A DNA stretch of 38,427 nt, taken from NCBI GenBank assembly GCA_027451505.1, contig DAIDJD010000055.1, positions 1 through 38,427 of the forward strand. The letters are read 5' to 3'. This stretch comes from a candidate division FCPU426 bacterium. GTDB taxonomy: Bacteria; Oederibacteriota; JAJYGY01; DAIDJD01. Position 1 is the first letter of the stretch, and each line of letters begins with the position of its first letter. The notes beneath the pieces were generated by a model, which saw only the letters and a program-made list of their open reading frames with translations, ran no database searches and was not told the origin of the DNA. The translations under genes were made by a program, and so were the position numbers. This document shows positions 22,392 through 32,266 of this stretch, piece by piece.

Positions 22392-24155
22392 TCAGCGCGG
22401 GCGCTGGGGGAACGCCAGGACCCAACGCGCCCCGGGCCGGGCCAGGGCGTTCTCGCGGGCCTTTGCCAGGGCCGCCAGCCCGGGTTCGAGCCGTCCGAAC
22501 GCGCCTTGGATGGCCTCCAGGGGCGCGCTGTCGAGGCAGGGCCCCTCCAGCGGGGCCGTCACGTCGGGGACCGTGACCCGGCCCAGGGCCAGGGCCTCGC
22601 GCAGCCTCAACCCCGCCCACACGCTTTCCGACCAGGCCGTGGCGGCTTCGGCCACGCGTCCGTCCAGGGCCCGGAGACGGGCGGGTCCGGGTAAGGCCAG
22701 CACGGCCTCCTCGTCGGCGAGGTCCCGGGCCGTTCGCCCCAGAAGGGCCAGCGCGGGCCCTGAGGCTCGCAGGAGGTAGAGGGGGTGGGGATCGTTGGGG
22801 GCGTTGAAGGCGGCCCAGCGTCCCCAGCGCGGATCCGCGGGATCGGCCAGGGTGCGGGGCACCAGGAACCAGGTCTCCACCGCGGCCCCGGGGGTCGGCG
22901 GGCCGGTGGGCCGGCCCAGGCAGCGCTCCAAAAGGGGCGTGTCCTGGAACTCCAGCGCCGGCCCCAGGACCAGGCTCCGGGTCCGCGAGCGGTCCTTGAG
23001 GAAAGCCGCCATGCGGAAGACCTCCCGGGACGGCCCCTCAATGGAGGCGTCCCAGGCGCGCTCGGCCCGCACAAAGCCCCGGGATCCGATGGCCGGGGCC
23101 AGGACCAGGGCCAGCCCCAGCCAAAGCCGGGAGGGCCTGCGGGGCAGGCGCTTGCCCCACCACGCGGTCCCCATCCCGGCGATGAGCAGAAGGGCCGGCC
23201 AAGCCACGATGGCGCGGTTGGGCTCCATGAAGGGCCCCCCGGCCCACAAGCCCAAAAGGCCGAAAAACGCCCAGGCCCACAGCCACAGGGGCGCGGCCCA
23301 TACGCCCGCCACGAGTCCCGGCCAGGCCAGCGGCGGGACCGTGGGGACGTCCTCGAGGCCCAAGGCGGGATGGAGGCGGGAGCCGAAGGCGTAGCCGCGG
23401 AGGTTCATCCACAGCGCCGGGGCCGCGCCGGTGAAGCCGCCGCCGCGCCCGCGTTCGAAGAGCCAGTCCCGGAGGTAGGGCGCTTCGGCCGCCAGGAGAA
23501 GGCCGCAGCCCGCCAGGAAGCCCGCGGCCAGGGGACGCGCCCGGGCCCGGGACCCCGGCGGGGCCGTCGCCCACGCCAGGGCCAGGGCGGGCAGGGCCAG
23601 CCCCCAGGCCTCGTAGTCCAGCCAGGCTAGGGCCGCCAGAAGGCCCAGAAGGGCCGAGGCCGCGGCGCCGCGGCGCCCACGCAGTCCCAGGACCAGGCCT
23701 AAAATCCAGGCCGGGACCAGCACATAGCTGAAGGTGGTGCGGGCCTGCAGGAAAGTGAAGGGGGCGCTGAAGCAAAGCAGAAGGCTGAAGGCGGCCGCGG
23801 CTTCCCCGTCCAGGAAGCGGGCCAGGCGCCAAAGGCCCCAGGCGCAGCCGGCCAGGGCCAAAAGGTTGAAACCATAAAGGGATTGCCAGGGACCGCCCGG
23901 GGCCAGGAGAAGGGACTGCAAAGCCCGGCTCCAGGCCCCGCCGCCCAGGCGCAGCCAGAAGCGCCAGGTGGCCCCCGGGTCGACGGCCAGGGCGAAATTG
24001 GCCAGTTCCTCGGGCGCGCCCAGTCCGGGCCGGGCGACGAGGACCTCCCACGCCGCCCAGGCCACGGCCTCGGCCAGGGCCGCCAGGGCCCAGAGCCTGA
24101 GGGACTCCCGGGGCCCCGCCGCGGCGGCGCTTTCCCCTTCCTGAATGGGCGTCAC
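22392..24155 (-). CDS. Polytopic membrane protein, possibly GT-C-like
   Basis: A 587-residue integral membrane protein with roughly ten to twelve hydrophobic segments in the first two thirds (for example SLLLCFSAPFTFLQ, ILGLVLGL, LWLWAWAFFGLLGLWAGG, LWLGLALVLAPAIG) and a soluble C-terminal part of about 200 residues. The layout recalls GT-C glycosyltransferases or uncharacterised dolichyl-mannosyltransferase-type proteins, but no acidic catalytic motif can be assigned. GTG at 24155 with an AAGGGGG site 6 nt upstream is preferred over GTG at 24179, which has none. It follows sucD by 58 nt and may be read from the mdh-sucCD operon. Very high GC and Ala/Leu/Gly/Arg content. Confidence 0.72.
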   Translation of the reverse strand: MTPIQEGESAAAAGPRESLRLWALAALAEAVAWAAWEVLVARPGLGAPEELANFALAVDPGATWRFWLRLGGGAWSRALQSLLLAPGGPWQSLYGFNLLALAGCAWGLWRLARFLDGEAAAAFSLLLCFSAPFTFLQARTTFSYVLVPAWILGLVLGLRGRRGAAASALLGLLAALAWLDYEAWGLALPALALAWATAPPGSRARARPLAAGFLAGCGLLLAAEAPYLRDWLFERGRGGGFTGAAPALWMNLRGYAFGSRLHPALGLEDVPTVPPLAWPGLVAGVWAAPLWLWAWAFFGLLGLWAGGPFMEPNRAIVAWPALLLIAGMGTAWWGKRLPRRPSRLWLGLALVLAPAIGSRGFVRAERAWDASIEGPSREVFRMAAFLKDRSRTRSLVLGPALEFQDTPLLERCLGRPTGPPTPGAAVETWFLVPRTLADPADPRWGRWAAFNAPNDPHPLYLLRASGPALALLGRTARDLADEEAVLALPGPARLRALDGRVAEAATAWSESVWAGLRLREALALGRVTVPDVTAPLEGPCLDSAPLEAIQGAFGRLEPGLAALAKARENALARPGARWVLAFPQRPR

Positions 24156-24213
24156 AGGCGCCCCCTTCCCCAAGCCCACGTGCCGCCCGGGACCGCCCGG
24201 CCGCCGCCTTAGG

Positions 24214-25089
24214 CTACTTGCCCAGGACCTTCGCCACCTCGGCGCCGATGAGGCTGGGGTTGTCCACGGCGTGGATGCCGTAGGAGGCCAGCATCTTGAG
24301 CTTGGCGTCGGCCGTGTCGTCGGCCCCGCCCACGATGGCGCCGGCGTGGCCCATGCGCTTGCCCTTGGGCGCGGTGCGACCGGCCACGAAGGCCACCATG
24401 GGCTTCTTCATGTGGGCCTTCCAGTACTCCGCGGCCTGCTTCTCGGCGTCCCCGCCGATCTCGCCGATGAGGACGATGGCCTCGGTCTCCGGGTCGGCCT
24501 CGAACAGGGGCAGAAGGTCCAGGTAGGTCGAGCCCAGGATGGGGTCCCCGCCTATGCCCACGCAGGTGGTCTGGCCCAGGCCGGCGGCGGTGGTCTGGTG
24601 CACCGCCTCGTAGGTCAGGGTGCCGGACTTCGAGAGGATGCCCACGCGGCCTTTCTTGTGGATGTACCCCGGCATGATGCCGATTTTGCACTCGCCCGGC
24701 GTGATGATGCCCGGGCAGTTGGGCCCGATGAGGCGCACCCCGGGGTAGCGGGACTTGAGCAGGGCCTTGGTCCGGCTCATGTCCAGCACGGGCACGCCCT
24801 CGGTGATGCAGACCACGGTCTTGATCCCGGCGTCGGCGGCCTCCAGCACCGCGTCGGCGGCCCCGGGCGCCGGCACGAAGATCATGCTGGCGTCGGCCCC
24901 GGTGGCCCGCACGGCTTGGCGCACGGTGTGGAAGACCGGCACGCCCTCGACCGTGGTGCCCCCCTTCTTGGGCTGGACCCCGGCCACCATCTTGGTGCCG
25001 TAGTCCTTGCAGCCCTTCAGGTGGAAGCTGCCGGCCTTGCCCACGCCCTGGCAGAGCACCTTGGTGTCGCGGTTGACGATGATGCTCAT
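24214..25089 (-). CDS. sucD: Succinyl-CoA synthetase alpha subunit
   Basis: A 291-residue alpha subunit that binds CoA and carries the phospho-histidine. The N-terminal [22 protein letters not shown] is the CoA-binding Rossmann part (with a short GVGKAGS variation of the usual GxTGxxG), [24 protein letters not shown] is highly typical, and the active His lies in [12 protein letters not shown]. Start ATG 25089 with a GGGGGAAG site; one base separates it from the sucC stop. Works with SucC to convert succinyl-CoA to succinate with ATP or GTP formation. Confidence 0.95.
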   Translation of the reverse strand: MSIIVNRDTKVLCQGVGKAGSFHLKGCKDYGTKMVAGVQPKKGGTTVEGVPVFHTVRQAVRATGADASMIFVPAPGAADAVLEAADAGIKTVVCITEGVPVLDMSRTKALLKSRYPGVRLIGPNCPGIITPGECKIGIMPGYIHKKGRVGILSKSGTLTYEAVHQTTAAGLGQTTCVGIGGDPILGSTYLDLLPLFEADPETEAIVLIGEIGGDAEKQAAEYWKAHMKKPMVAFVAGRTAPKGKRMGHAGAIVGGADDTADAKLKMLASYGIHAVDNPSLIGAEVAKVLGK

Positions 25090-25090
25090 C

Positions 25091-26272
25091 TCACTTCCCC
25101 CTTACGGCTTCGACGATTTTAAGCGTGGCCTCGTTGAACCCGGCCGCCGGGGTGATGGGCAGCCCGCTCGTGGCCAGCAGGGCCCGGCCCTGCTCCGCGT
25201 TGGTCCCCTCCAGGCGCACCACCATGGGCACGGCCAGAGAGACCTCCTTGGCGGCGTCGATGACGCCCTGGGCCACGAGGTCGCAGCGCACGATGCCCCC
25301 GAAGATGTTGACCAGGATGCCCTTCACCTGGGGGTCGCCCAGAAGCAGCTTGAAGGCCGCCAGCATGGTGTCCTTGTTGGCCCCGCCCCCGACGTCCAGG
25401 AAGTTGTTGGGCGCCCCGCCGTGGAGCTTGATGAGGTCCATGGTGGCCATGGCCAGCCCGGCCCCGTTGACCAGGCAGCCGATGTTGCCGTCCAGGGCGA
25501 TGTAGTTCAGCCCGGCCTCGGCGGCCTTGACCTCCTTGGGGTTCTCCTCGGCCACGTCGCGGAGGGCCTCCAGCTCGGGATGGCGGAACAGGGCGTTGTC
25601 CTCGAGGGCCACCTTGGCGTCCAGGGCGATGACGTCCTTGGAGGGCGTGATGATGAGCGGGTTGACCTCCACCAGGCTGGCGTCGTACTTGAAGAAGGCC
25701 CGGCTCAGGCCCATCAGCAGCTCGGCCAGGGCCGCGGGCACCGGCGAATCCGGCGCCTCGCCCGGGGCCAGGCGGTAGGCCAAGTCGCGGGCCTGGTGGG
25801 GCTGCATGCCGGCCAGCGGGTCCAGGTGCTCCTTCAGGATCTTCTCGGGGTGGGTGGCGGCGAGTTCCTCGATCTCCATGCCGCCCTCGGCGCTGGCCAC
25901 GACCAGGGGCCGGCCCTCCTTGCGGTCCATCAGGATGGAGACGTAGATCTCATGGGCGATGTCGCAGGCCTCCACCAGAAGGATCTTGCGCACCTTCACG
26001 CCCTGGGGTCCGGTCTGGTTGCTCACCAGGGTCATGCCCAGGATGGCCCGCGCCTTCTCCCTCAGGTCCTCCCGGGTCTTGGCCAGCTTGACGCCGCCCG
26101 CCTTGCCGCGGCCCCCGGCGTGCACCTGGGCCTTGACCACCCAGGGCCCGCCCGGGCTCAAGGTGGCGATCGCGGCTTCGATCCCGGCCGGGTCCGAGGC
26201 CACCGCCCCCTTCAACACCCGGACGCCCGTGGCCTCCAAAAGGTCCTTGGCCTGGTACTCATGCAGCTTCAT
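25091..26272 (-). CDS. sucC: Succinyl-CoA synthetase beta subunit
   Basis: A 393-residue ATP-grasp beta subunit. The start [17 protein letters not shown] is diagnostic; [20 protein letters not shown] is the nucleotide-binding part, ALVEINPLI-like [13 protein letters not shown] and [16 protein letters not shown] are conserved, and [18 protein letters not shown] and [15 protein letters not shown] belong to the C-terminal CoA-ligase domain. It begins 3 nt after mdh and ends 1 nt before sucD, so mdh-sucC-sucD is one operon. Confidence 0.96.
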   Translation of the reverse strand: MKLHEYQAKDLLEATGVRVLKGAVASDPAGIEAAIATLSPGGPWVVKAQVHAGGRGKAGGVKLAKTREDLREKARAILGMTLVSNQTGPQGVKVRKILLVEACDIAHEIYVSILMDRKEGRPLVVASAEGGMEIEELAATHPEKILKEHLDPLAGMQPHQARDLAYRLAPGEAPDSPVPAALAELLMGLSRAFFKYDASLVEVNPLIITPSKDVIALDAKVALEDNALFRHPELEALRDVAEENPKEVKAAEAGLNYIALDGNIGCLVNGAGLAMATMDLIKLHGGAPNNFLDVGGGANKDTMLAAFKLLLGDPQVKGILVNIFGGIVRCDLVAQGVIDAAKEVSLAVPMVVRLEGTNAEQGRALLATSGLPITPAAGFNEATLKIVEAVRGK

Positions 26273-26275
26273 CGG

Positions 26276-27298
<1,023 letters not shown>

Positions 27299-27319
27299 CT
27301 AAGGGGCTCCAGGTAAGGC

Positions 27320-27396
27320 TGGAGGTGACGATGGGATTCGAACCCATGAATAACGGTTTTGCAGACCGTCCCCTTAGACCACTTGGGTACGTCACC
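27320..27396 (-). tRNA. tRNA-Cys (GCA anticodon)
   Basis: The minus strand gives acceptor GGTGACG/CGTCACC, anticodon stem ACGGT/ACCGT with loop CTGCAAA (anticodon GCA), T-arm ATGGGTTCGAATCCCAT, discriminator T as expected for cysteine, and an encoded CCA. Confidence 0.94.
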
Positions 27397-27407
27397 GAAG
27401 GGGCCCT

Positions 27408-27435
27408 ATCTTACACGTCCGTCCGGGCTTTTCAA
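27408..27435 (-). promoter_or_regulatory. Sigma-70-type promoter for tRNA-Cys
   Basis: On minus, TTGAAA (27430-27435), 16-nt spacer, TAAGAT (27408-27413). Start would be near 27401, a few bases before the tRNA. The mdh operon may be read from the same promoter. Confidence 0.6.
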
Positions 27436-27525
27436 GTCGGGCGTGCGCAGGTTCCGCCCACGGGCGGGGAAAAGGGCCCGGGGACGGACCGGGGGGAGCG
27501 GGCGGCCCCTCCCCGCGCGCCGGCC

Positions 27526-27554
27526 TTGAGCCCCCGGCGGCGGCGGTCCATAAT
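27526..27554 (+). promoter_or_regulatory. Sigma-70-type promoter of the glycosyltransferase gene
   Basis: TTGAGC (27526-27531), 17-nt spacer, CATAAT (27549-27554). The predicted start coincides with the GTG at 27561, so the transcript would be leaderless; there is indeed no ribosome binding site. Confidence 0.6.
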
Positions 27555-27560
27555 GCGCGC

Positions 27561-28484
27561 GTGAGGATTTCGGGATTCACCATCGCCCGCAACGCCGTGC
27601 GCTTCGGCTACCCGCTGGAGGCTTCGTTGCGTTCCCTTTTGCCCCTGGTCGACGAGCTGGTCGTGGCCGTGGGCGACTGCGACGACGGCACCGCGGAGCT
27701 GGTGGCCGGGATAGGGGACCCCAAGATCAAGGCCTTCCCCACGCTTTGGGATCCGGCGCTGCGCGAGGGCGGGCGGATCCTTTCCCAGCAGACCAACTTG
27801 GCCCTGGAGCGCTGCACGGGCGACTGGGGGATCTACCTGCAGGCCGACGAGGTCCTGCACGAGGACGGCCTGGCCCCGCTGCGCCGGGCGCTGGAGCGGC
27901 ACCTCGACGACGGCACCGAGGGCCTGCGCTTCCCCTACCTGCACTTCTACGGGTCCTTCGCCACGGTCCAGGACCATCCCCTCAAATGGTACCCCTCGGC
28001 CGTGCGGGCCGTGCGCTTGGGCCGGGGCGTGGAATCCTGGGGCGACGCGCTGGGCTTCCGGATGCGCCTAGGCGATGGCCGGTTCCGGGACCTGCGCACG
28101 GCCCCGGCCGGCGCCACGGTGCACCATTACGGATGGGTGCGGCCGCCCCGGGTCATGCTCGAAAAGCAGCGCAACCTGGACCGCTTCTACCACGACGATG
28201 GCTGGCTTGAGGGCGAGTACCGCCAACAGGAACGCCGGGTCCGCGACTTCTACGCCGACCGCGGGAACCTGGCCCTTTTCCGGGGAACCCATCCCGCGAC
28301 CATGGCCCCGGCCGTGGCGGCCCAGGACTGGACCTTCGACCACGGCATAGGGTCCCAGCCCCCGGACTGGCTGCGGCACCTGCGCATCGCGCTGTTGTAC
28401 CGCCTGGAGGTGCGCCTGGCCAAGCTCAAGCGGCGCCTGAGTTCCAAACTGCGCGACCGCGCCCGCGAATCGACCGGCCTTTAA
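27561..28484 (+). CDS. Family 2 glycosyltransferase
   Basis: A 307-residue cytoplasmic GT-A-fold glycosyltransferase. The opening RISGFTIARNAVRFGYPLEAS, DELVVAVGDCDDGTAEL (nucleotide-sugar binding) and WGIYLQADEVLHEDGL (the DxD-like metal motif, here Ala-Asp-Glu) are those of GT2 proteins that act on lipopolysaccharide core or other surface glycans. The C-terminus is basic (LAKLKRRLSSKLRDRAR), compatible with peripheral membrane binding. GTG at 27561 has no Shine-Dalgarno but sits at the predicted transcription start. Its stop codon overlaps that of the convergent Smr gene by a few bases. Confidence 0.85.
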   Translation: MRISGFTIARNAVRFGYPLEASLRSLLPLVDELVVAVGDCDDGTAELVAGIGDPKIKAFPTLWDPALREGGRILSQQTNLALERCTGDWGIYLQADEVLHEDGLAPLRRALERHLDDGTEGLRFPYLHFYGSFATVQDHPLKWYPSAVRAVRLGRGVESWGDALGFRMRLGDGRFRDLRTAPAGATVHHYGWVRPPRVMLEKQRNLDRFYHDDGWLEGEYRQQERRVRDFYADRGNLALFRGTHPATMAPAVAAQDWTFDHGIGSQPPDWLRHLRIALLYRLEVRLAKLKRRLSSKLRDRARESTGL

Positions 28485-29029
28485 GGGTCCAGCTCCCGGA
28501 GGCGGCGCGCGGTGTCGTCCAGGAGCGCGTCGGCCTGCGAAGCCTCCAGGACACCCTCGGCGATTTCCCAGCCGAATTCGCGGCGGATCTGGTTCAGTTT
28601 CAACCGGCAGCGCCTGAGATCGCCCTCCTCCCACGCCGTTTCCGCCAAGTCCAGGCGATCCCGGGCCACCTGGAAGCGCTCCTCCCGCTCGGTCATGGCG
28701 CGCTTCTGCTGCTCGCGGCGGTGTTCCCGGTGCCACCGAAGGGTCGGGGCCGGGCCCGCGGACCGCAACCAGAGGCGGATCACGGCCCCACCTTGTTCGT
28801 AGCCCCTCTGTTCTATCTGGCGGAAATACGAGGGCAGCACCTCCTCCTCGATGCGCGAACGCAGGCGGGGCGTGCCGTCGCCGCGCAGGCCCAAGCCGGT
28901 GATGATCCGGACCTGCCTACGCCCGGCCGCCAGCGCCTTGTCCAGGAAGTCCCGGCAGGCGCGCACGGCGGCGTCGGGGCCGCCGGGCGCGCTTTCGGGA
29001 TGGAGGTCGATCGAAGGGACGGGATCCAT
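28481..29029 (-). CDS. Smr-domain protein
   Basis: A 182-residue protein. The N-terminal third is a Smr (small MutS-related) domain: PSIDLHPESAP (the DLH motif), RDFLDKALAAGRRQVRIITGLG and LRSRIEEEVLP, the fold used as a structure-specific or RNA endonuclease. The C-terminal two thirds, after about residue 105, are highly charged and probably helical or coiled coil (REHRREQQKRAMTEREERF). The usual HGxG motif appears as TGLGLRGDG. It is divergent from dnaA and convergent with the glycosyltransferase. Target nucleic acid unknown. Confidence 0.78.
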   Translation of the reverse strand: MDPVPSIDLHPESAPGGPDAAVRACRDFLDKALAAGRRQVRIITGLGLRGDGTPRLRSRIEEEVLPSYFRQIEQRGYEQGGAVIRLWLRSAGPAPTLRWHREHRREQQKRAMTEREERFQVARDRLDLAETAWEEGDLRRCRLKLNQIRREFGWEIAEGVLEASQADALLDDTARRLRELDP

Positions 29030-29052
29030 CGGGAGATTTTCCGTGAAGGATG

Positions 29053-29080
29053 TTGCGCTTTATGCGGACCGGGCTATAAT
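29053..29080 (+). promoter_or_regulatory. Sigma-70-type promoter of dnaA
   Basis: TTGCGC (29053-29058), 16-nt spacer, TATAAT (29075-29080), predicted start near 29087 and a leader of about 48 nt. The perfect -10 is the strongest in the window. Confidence 0.7.
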
Positions 29081-29134
29081 ACCCGCACTTCACCCCTGCG
29101 ACATCCCCTTTAGCCCGATGACAGAGGCACCCAC

Positions 29135-30517
29135 GTGAACCGCGTCAAGCAGGCGCTTTGGCCCGAGGCCCTCGGCCTCCTGGCCCAGCGCATGGACCCG
29201 CAGTCCTTTGAGACTTGGTTCGCGCCGACCACCGCCGAGTGGCTGGACGACTGCCTGGTGGTCCACGTGCCCTCGCCGTTCTTCCGCGATTACATCCAAT
29301 CCCATTATTCCGGCACGGTCGCCGAGGCGCTGGAGCGGGTGCACTCCGGGCCGGTGGCCTTCCGCCTGGAGGCCACCGAGGCCTCCCACCTGCGCTGGCA
29401 GACCCAGATCGCGGCGCCCGAGGTCCCCCCTGCGGTGGCAGGGGACGGCGCCCCGGTTGCGGCCGCGACCGCCTACCAGCCCAGCCCCGAGATCAAGAGC
29501 GGGCTGCCGCTCAGCCCGCGCTACACCTTCGACCGCTTCATCATCGGCAACAGCAACCGCTTCGCCTGCGCCGCGAGCGCGGCCGTGGGCGAGTCCCCCA
29601 GCCTCAGCTACAACCCCCTGTTCATCTACGGCAAGGTCGGCCTGGGCAAGACCCACCTGCTCCAGGCCATCGGCAACCACGTCCGCGCCAGCCGTCCCGA
29701 GCTCCGCGTCCTCTACGTCACCAGCGAGATCTTCGTCAACGAGATGGTGCGCTGCCTGCGCGCCAACAAGATGGAGGAGTTCCGCTCGGCTTTCCGCGAC
29801 GTCGACGTGCTGCTGGTCGACGACATCCAGTTCCTCGAGGGCAAGGAGCGGATGCAGGAGGAGTTCTTCCACACCTTCAACAGCCTCTTCGAGCACAGCA
29901 AGCAGATCGTGGCGACCAGCGACAGCCACCCCAAGGACATCCACCTGGGCGACAAGCTGCGCAGCCGCTTCGAATGGGGCCTGACCGTGGACATCCAGCA
30001 GCCCGACCTCGAGACCCGCATCGCCATCCTGAAGAAGAAGTGCGAGACCGAGGCCATGGTGGTGCCCAACGACGTGATCCTTCTGCTGGCCGAGAGCATG
30101 CGCAGCAACATCCGGGACATGGAGGGCTCGCTCAACCGGGTCACCGCCTACGCGGCCCTGACCGGGCAAGTCCTGACCCTGGAGCTGGCGCGCCAGGTGC
30201 TGCGGGACGTGCTCCAGTCCGAGACCCGCGTCATCGGCATCGACCGGATCCAGAACGAGACCGCGGCCCACTTCAACGTGCGCGTCGCCGACCTGCGGGG
30301 CGCGCGCCGCACCGCGGGCGTGGTGCAGGCGCGCCAGGTCGCCATGTACATGGCCCGCGAACTGACCAACGCGAGCCTCACCGAGATCGGCGAGGCCTTC
30401 GGCGGCAAGAGCCACAGCACCGTGATCCACGCCATCGAGAAGGTCCGCGGCGAGATGGAAAAAAACGGCGTGTTCGTGAGCCAAGTCGAGAACCTGAAGG
30501 CCCGCATCACGGCCTGA
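29135..30517 (+). CDS. dnaA: Chromosomal replication initiator DnaA
   Basis: A 460-residue replication initiator. Domain I (1-85) includes SFETWFAPTTAEWLDD; a short domain II linker follows; domain III has Walker A GKVGLGKTHL (166-175), Walker B VLLVDDIQFLEGKE and sensor LRSRFEWGL; the C-terminal DNA-binding domain includes RQVAMYMARELTNASLTEIGEAFGGKSHSTVIHAIEKV split over its helices and recognises DnaA boxes. GTG at 29135 follows AGAGG by 7 nt. Unusually, dnaN, recF or gyrB are not next to it, and no cluster of TTATCCACA-type boxes is seen on either side, so the origin is probably elsewhere. Its 3' end overlaps the convergent ABC gene by 11 bp. Confidence 0.96.
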   Translation: MNRVKQALWPEALGLLAQRMDPQSFETWFAPTTAEWLDDCLVVHVPSPFFRDYIQSHYSGTVAEALERVHSGPVAFRLEATEASHLRWQTQIAAPEVPPAVAGDGAPVAAATAYQPSPEIKSGLPLSPRYTFDRFIIGNSNRFACAASAAVGESPSLSYNPLFIYGKVGLGKTHLLQAIGNHVRASRPELRVLYVTSEIFVNEMVRCLRANKMEEFRSAFRDVDVLLVDDIQFLEGKERMQEEFFHTFNSLFEHSKQIVATSDSHPKDIHLGDKLRSRFEWGLTVDIQQPDLETRIAILKKKCETEAMVVPNDVILLLAESMRSNIRDMEGSLNRVTAYAALTGQVLTLELARQVLRDVLQSETRVIGIDRIQNETAAHFNVRVADLRGARRTAGVVQARQVAMYMARELTNASLTEIGEAFGGKSHSTVIHAIEKVRGEMEKNGVFVSQVENLKARITA

Positions 30518-31685
30518 TAACTTCCCTCCAGCCTCCCGCCCCGTCCAGGGCCAGGATGCGCGTCACGAACCCCGGAACCTCCTCGGGGGCGTGGCTTACC
30601 CAGACCCAAGCCCGCTCCTTGCCCTCGGAATGGGCCCGCGCCAGCCGGTCCTCGGCCGCGGCCAACTCCTCGGCCCCCAGCCCCCTGAGGGCCTCGTCCA
30701 GCAGCAGCAGCCGCGCCGGTCCCTCCAAGGCGCGTTCCAGCAGCGTCAGCGGGGACACCCCCGCGGCCGCGGCCAGCTCCGGCCCCACCCAGGCCACCTG
30801 CTCGCGCAGCCTGGCTAGGGGCGTCCAAACTTCCCTGCCCCGCCCGTTCAACGACCAGGACCGCGCCCAGGCCTGGGGGTGCTCCCCGCTGAGGTAGGCC
30901 AGAAGGGTGCTTTTGCCCGCGCCGTTGGGTCCGGTCAGGAGCCAAGCCTCCCCGGCCCGCACGCTCCAATCCAGGCCCCGAACCAGGGGCCTCGCCCCGG
31001 CCCAAAGATCCAGACCCTCGCAACGGAAGCGCTCCACGCCCGGGCCCGGACCCGCCCCGACCCGGGCCGCCCACCGGGCCGGCGGCGGCGGCGCCCCGAC
31101 CCAGGGAAGGAGCCCCTCGCGCGCGGCCAGGTGCAGCACCGCGGCGCCGTCTTGGGCGCAGGCCTCGGCCGCGGCCCCCAGGAGGGCGCGTCCGGCGGCG
31201 TCGAGCCCCTCGCAAACGTTATCCAAGACGAGCACGCGCGGCCCGGCGGCCAGGGCGCGGGCCAGGCATACGCGGGCGATTTCCCCGTTGGAGAGCAGGC
31301 TCAGCGGGCTCCCGGCGAGCGCCTTGAGCCCGCACAGCCCCAGGGCCCGCTCGACCGCGGCCGGATCCGGTTCCAGGCGGTGCACCCCGCCCGGGCCGGG
31401 CTTCCAAAGGCTGAAGGCGGCGCCCAGCCACGCGGCCACGGTGGGCGCGTCCTGGCCGGCGACGGAATGGTAGCGTTCCTGCGCCGCCGGGCGCCAGGCC
31501 CCCAGAAGGGCCTCCCTCTGGCGCCAGCCCACCCGGACCGGGGCCAGGACGCCCAGGGCCCGCTCCAGATCCCGGGCCGCGGCCCCCGAAACCACGCAGG
31601 CCGCGACCGTGCCCGGGAGGGGCCAGGCCCCGGAGGTTAGGCGGGCCAGAAGTTCGCCGGGCTCCAGGACCGGGGCGCCCCCCAT
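30507..31685 (-). CDS. ABC ATPase with two complementary, half-degenerate nucleotide-binding domains
   Basis: A 392-residue soluble protein without membrane segments. The N-terminal half keeps a signature (LLSNGEIARVCLARAL, 130-145), a Walker B VLVLDN (151-156, Glu replaced by Asn) and a D-loop GLD (160-162), but has no Walker A. The C-terminal half has a perfect Walker A GPNGAGKST (252-260), a Walker B LLLLDE (326-331) and a switch His364, but only about 33 residues lie between the Q-loop (Gln297) and Walker B, so the helical subdomain and signature are gone. Together they could build exactly one ATP site. The closest known relatives in layout are ModF-type double ATPases. Start ATG 31685, 4 nt after the RidA stop. 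Substrate and partner unknown. Confidence 0.82.
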   Translation of the reverse strand: MGGAPVLEPGELLARLTSGAWPLPGTVAACVVSGAAARDLERALGVLAPVRVGWRQREALLGAWRPAAQERYHSVAGQDAPTVAAWLGAAFSLWKPGPGGVHRLEPDPAAVERALGLCGLKALAGSPLSLLSNGEIARVCLARALAAGPRVLVLDNVCEGLDAAGRALLGAAAEACAQDGAAVLHLAAREGLLPWVGAPPPPARWAARVGAGPGPGVERFRCEGLDLWAGARPLVRGLDWSVRAGEAWLLTGPNGAGKSTLLAYLSGEHPQAWARSWSLNGRGREVWTPLARLREQVAWVGPELAAAAGVSPLTLLERALEGPARLLLLDEALRGLGAEELAAAEDRLARAHSEGKERAWVWVSHAPEEVPGFVTRILALDGAGGWREVIRP

Positions 31686-31689
31686 GGGC

Positions 31690-32055
31690 TCACTCCCCGA
31701 CGTAGGCGTCGGCCTCGATCTCCACGAGAAGCGCCGGGTCGATGAGTCGGGACACCTCGACCATGGCCATGGCCGGACGGATGCTCCCGAACACCTCGCC
31801 GTGGGCCTGTCCGATGGACTCCCATTGGGCTATGTCCGTGACGTAGATCCGGGTCCGGACGACCTGGGACAACGAGGCGCCCGCCGCCTCCAGGGCCTTG
31901 CGGATGGTCTCCAGCGCGGCCCGGGCCTGCTCGGCGGCCGTGGCCCCCGGGCCCGTGGTTCCGGAGACGTGGACGTAAGGACCGGCCTTGACCGCGCGGG
32001 AATAGCCCAGCAGGGGCTCCCACTTCGAGCCGGAGGGGATGTTCACGCGGGGCAT
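31690..32055 (-). CDS. Stand-alone Rid-family (RidA-like) protein
   Basis: A 121-residue YjgF/Rid-family protein, a trimer with active sites between subunits. GYSRAVKAGPYVHVSGTTG, VVRTRIYVTDIAQWESIG and LLVEIEADAYV are clear family segments. The position of the imine-deaminase arginine (Pro-Ala-Arg-Ser in RidA) reads Pro-Ala-Met-Ala (RPAMAMVEV), so it belongs with the Rid subfamilies lacking that activity. It resembles the Rid half of the fusion protein at 19478-20335. GGAGG lies 5 nt before the ATG at 32055. Part of the long operon between a 43-residue membrane protein and the ABC ATPase. Confidence 0.88.
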   Translation of the reverse strand: MPRVNIPSGSKWEPLLGYSRAVKAGPYVHVSGTTGPGATAAEQARAALETIRKALEAAGASLSQVVRTRIYVTDIAQWESIGQAHGEVFGSIRPAMAMVEVSRLIDPALLVEIEADAYVGE

Positions 32056-32120
32056 GGGTTCCTCCAAAGGGATGGCGACGGGGATGGGAATGGGGGGAAT
32101 TCGGGAACCGGTTCTGAGGG

Positions 32121-32252
32121 CTACCAGCGTCCGGTCAGGCGCCCGGCGAAGCCCTGAAGGCCCCGGTGGCATTCCCTCAGGCGCCACAAAAGGGCCAGGA
32201 TCACCAGGGCCTCGGCCAACGCGACCAGCTTATAGACGAACTTCGGGATCAT
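32121..32252 (-). CDS. Small single-span membrane protein (43 aa)
   Basis: A 43-codon ORF starting MIPKFVYKLVALAEALVILA, with one hydrophobic helix (about residues 5-25) followed by an Arg-rich tail (LRECHRGLQGFAGRLTGRW), which should stay in the cytoplasm. An AAGG site 6 nt before the ATG supports translation. It lies 14 nt downstream of the DUF366-like gene and 65 nt upstream of the RidA-like gene in the same operon. No family recognised. Confidence 0.55.
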   Translation of the reverse strand: MIPKFVYKLVALAEALVILALLWRLRECHRGLQGFAGRLTGRW

Positions 32253-32266
32253 GGCTTCCCTTTCCT

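Noticed and set aside
29030-29134. Replication origin beside dnaA
   Set aside because: No cluster of DnaA boxes or AT-rich unwinding element is visible, and dnaN/recF/gyrB are not adjacent.
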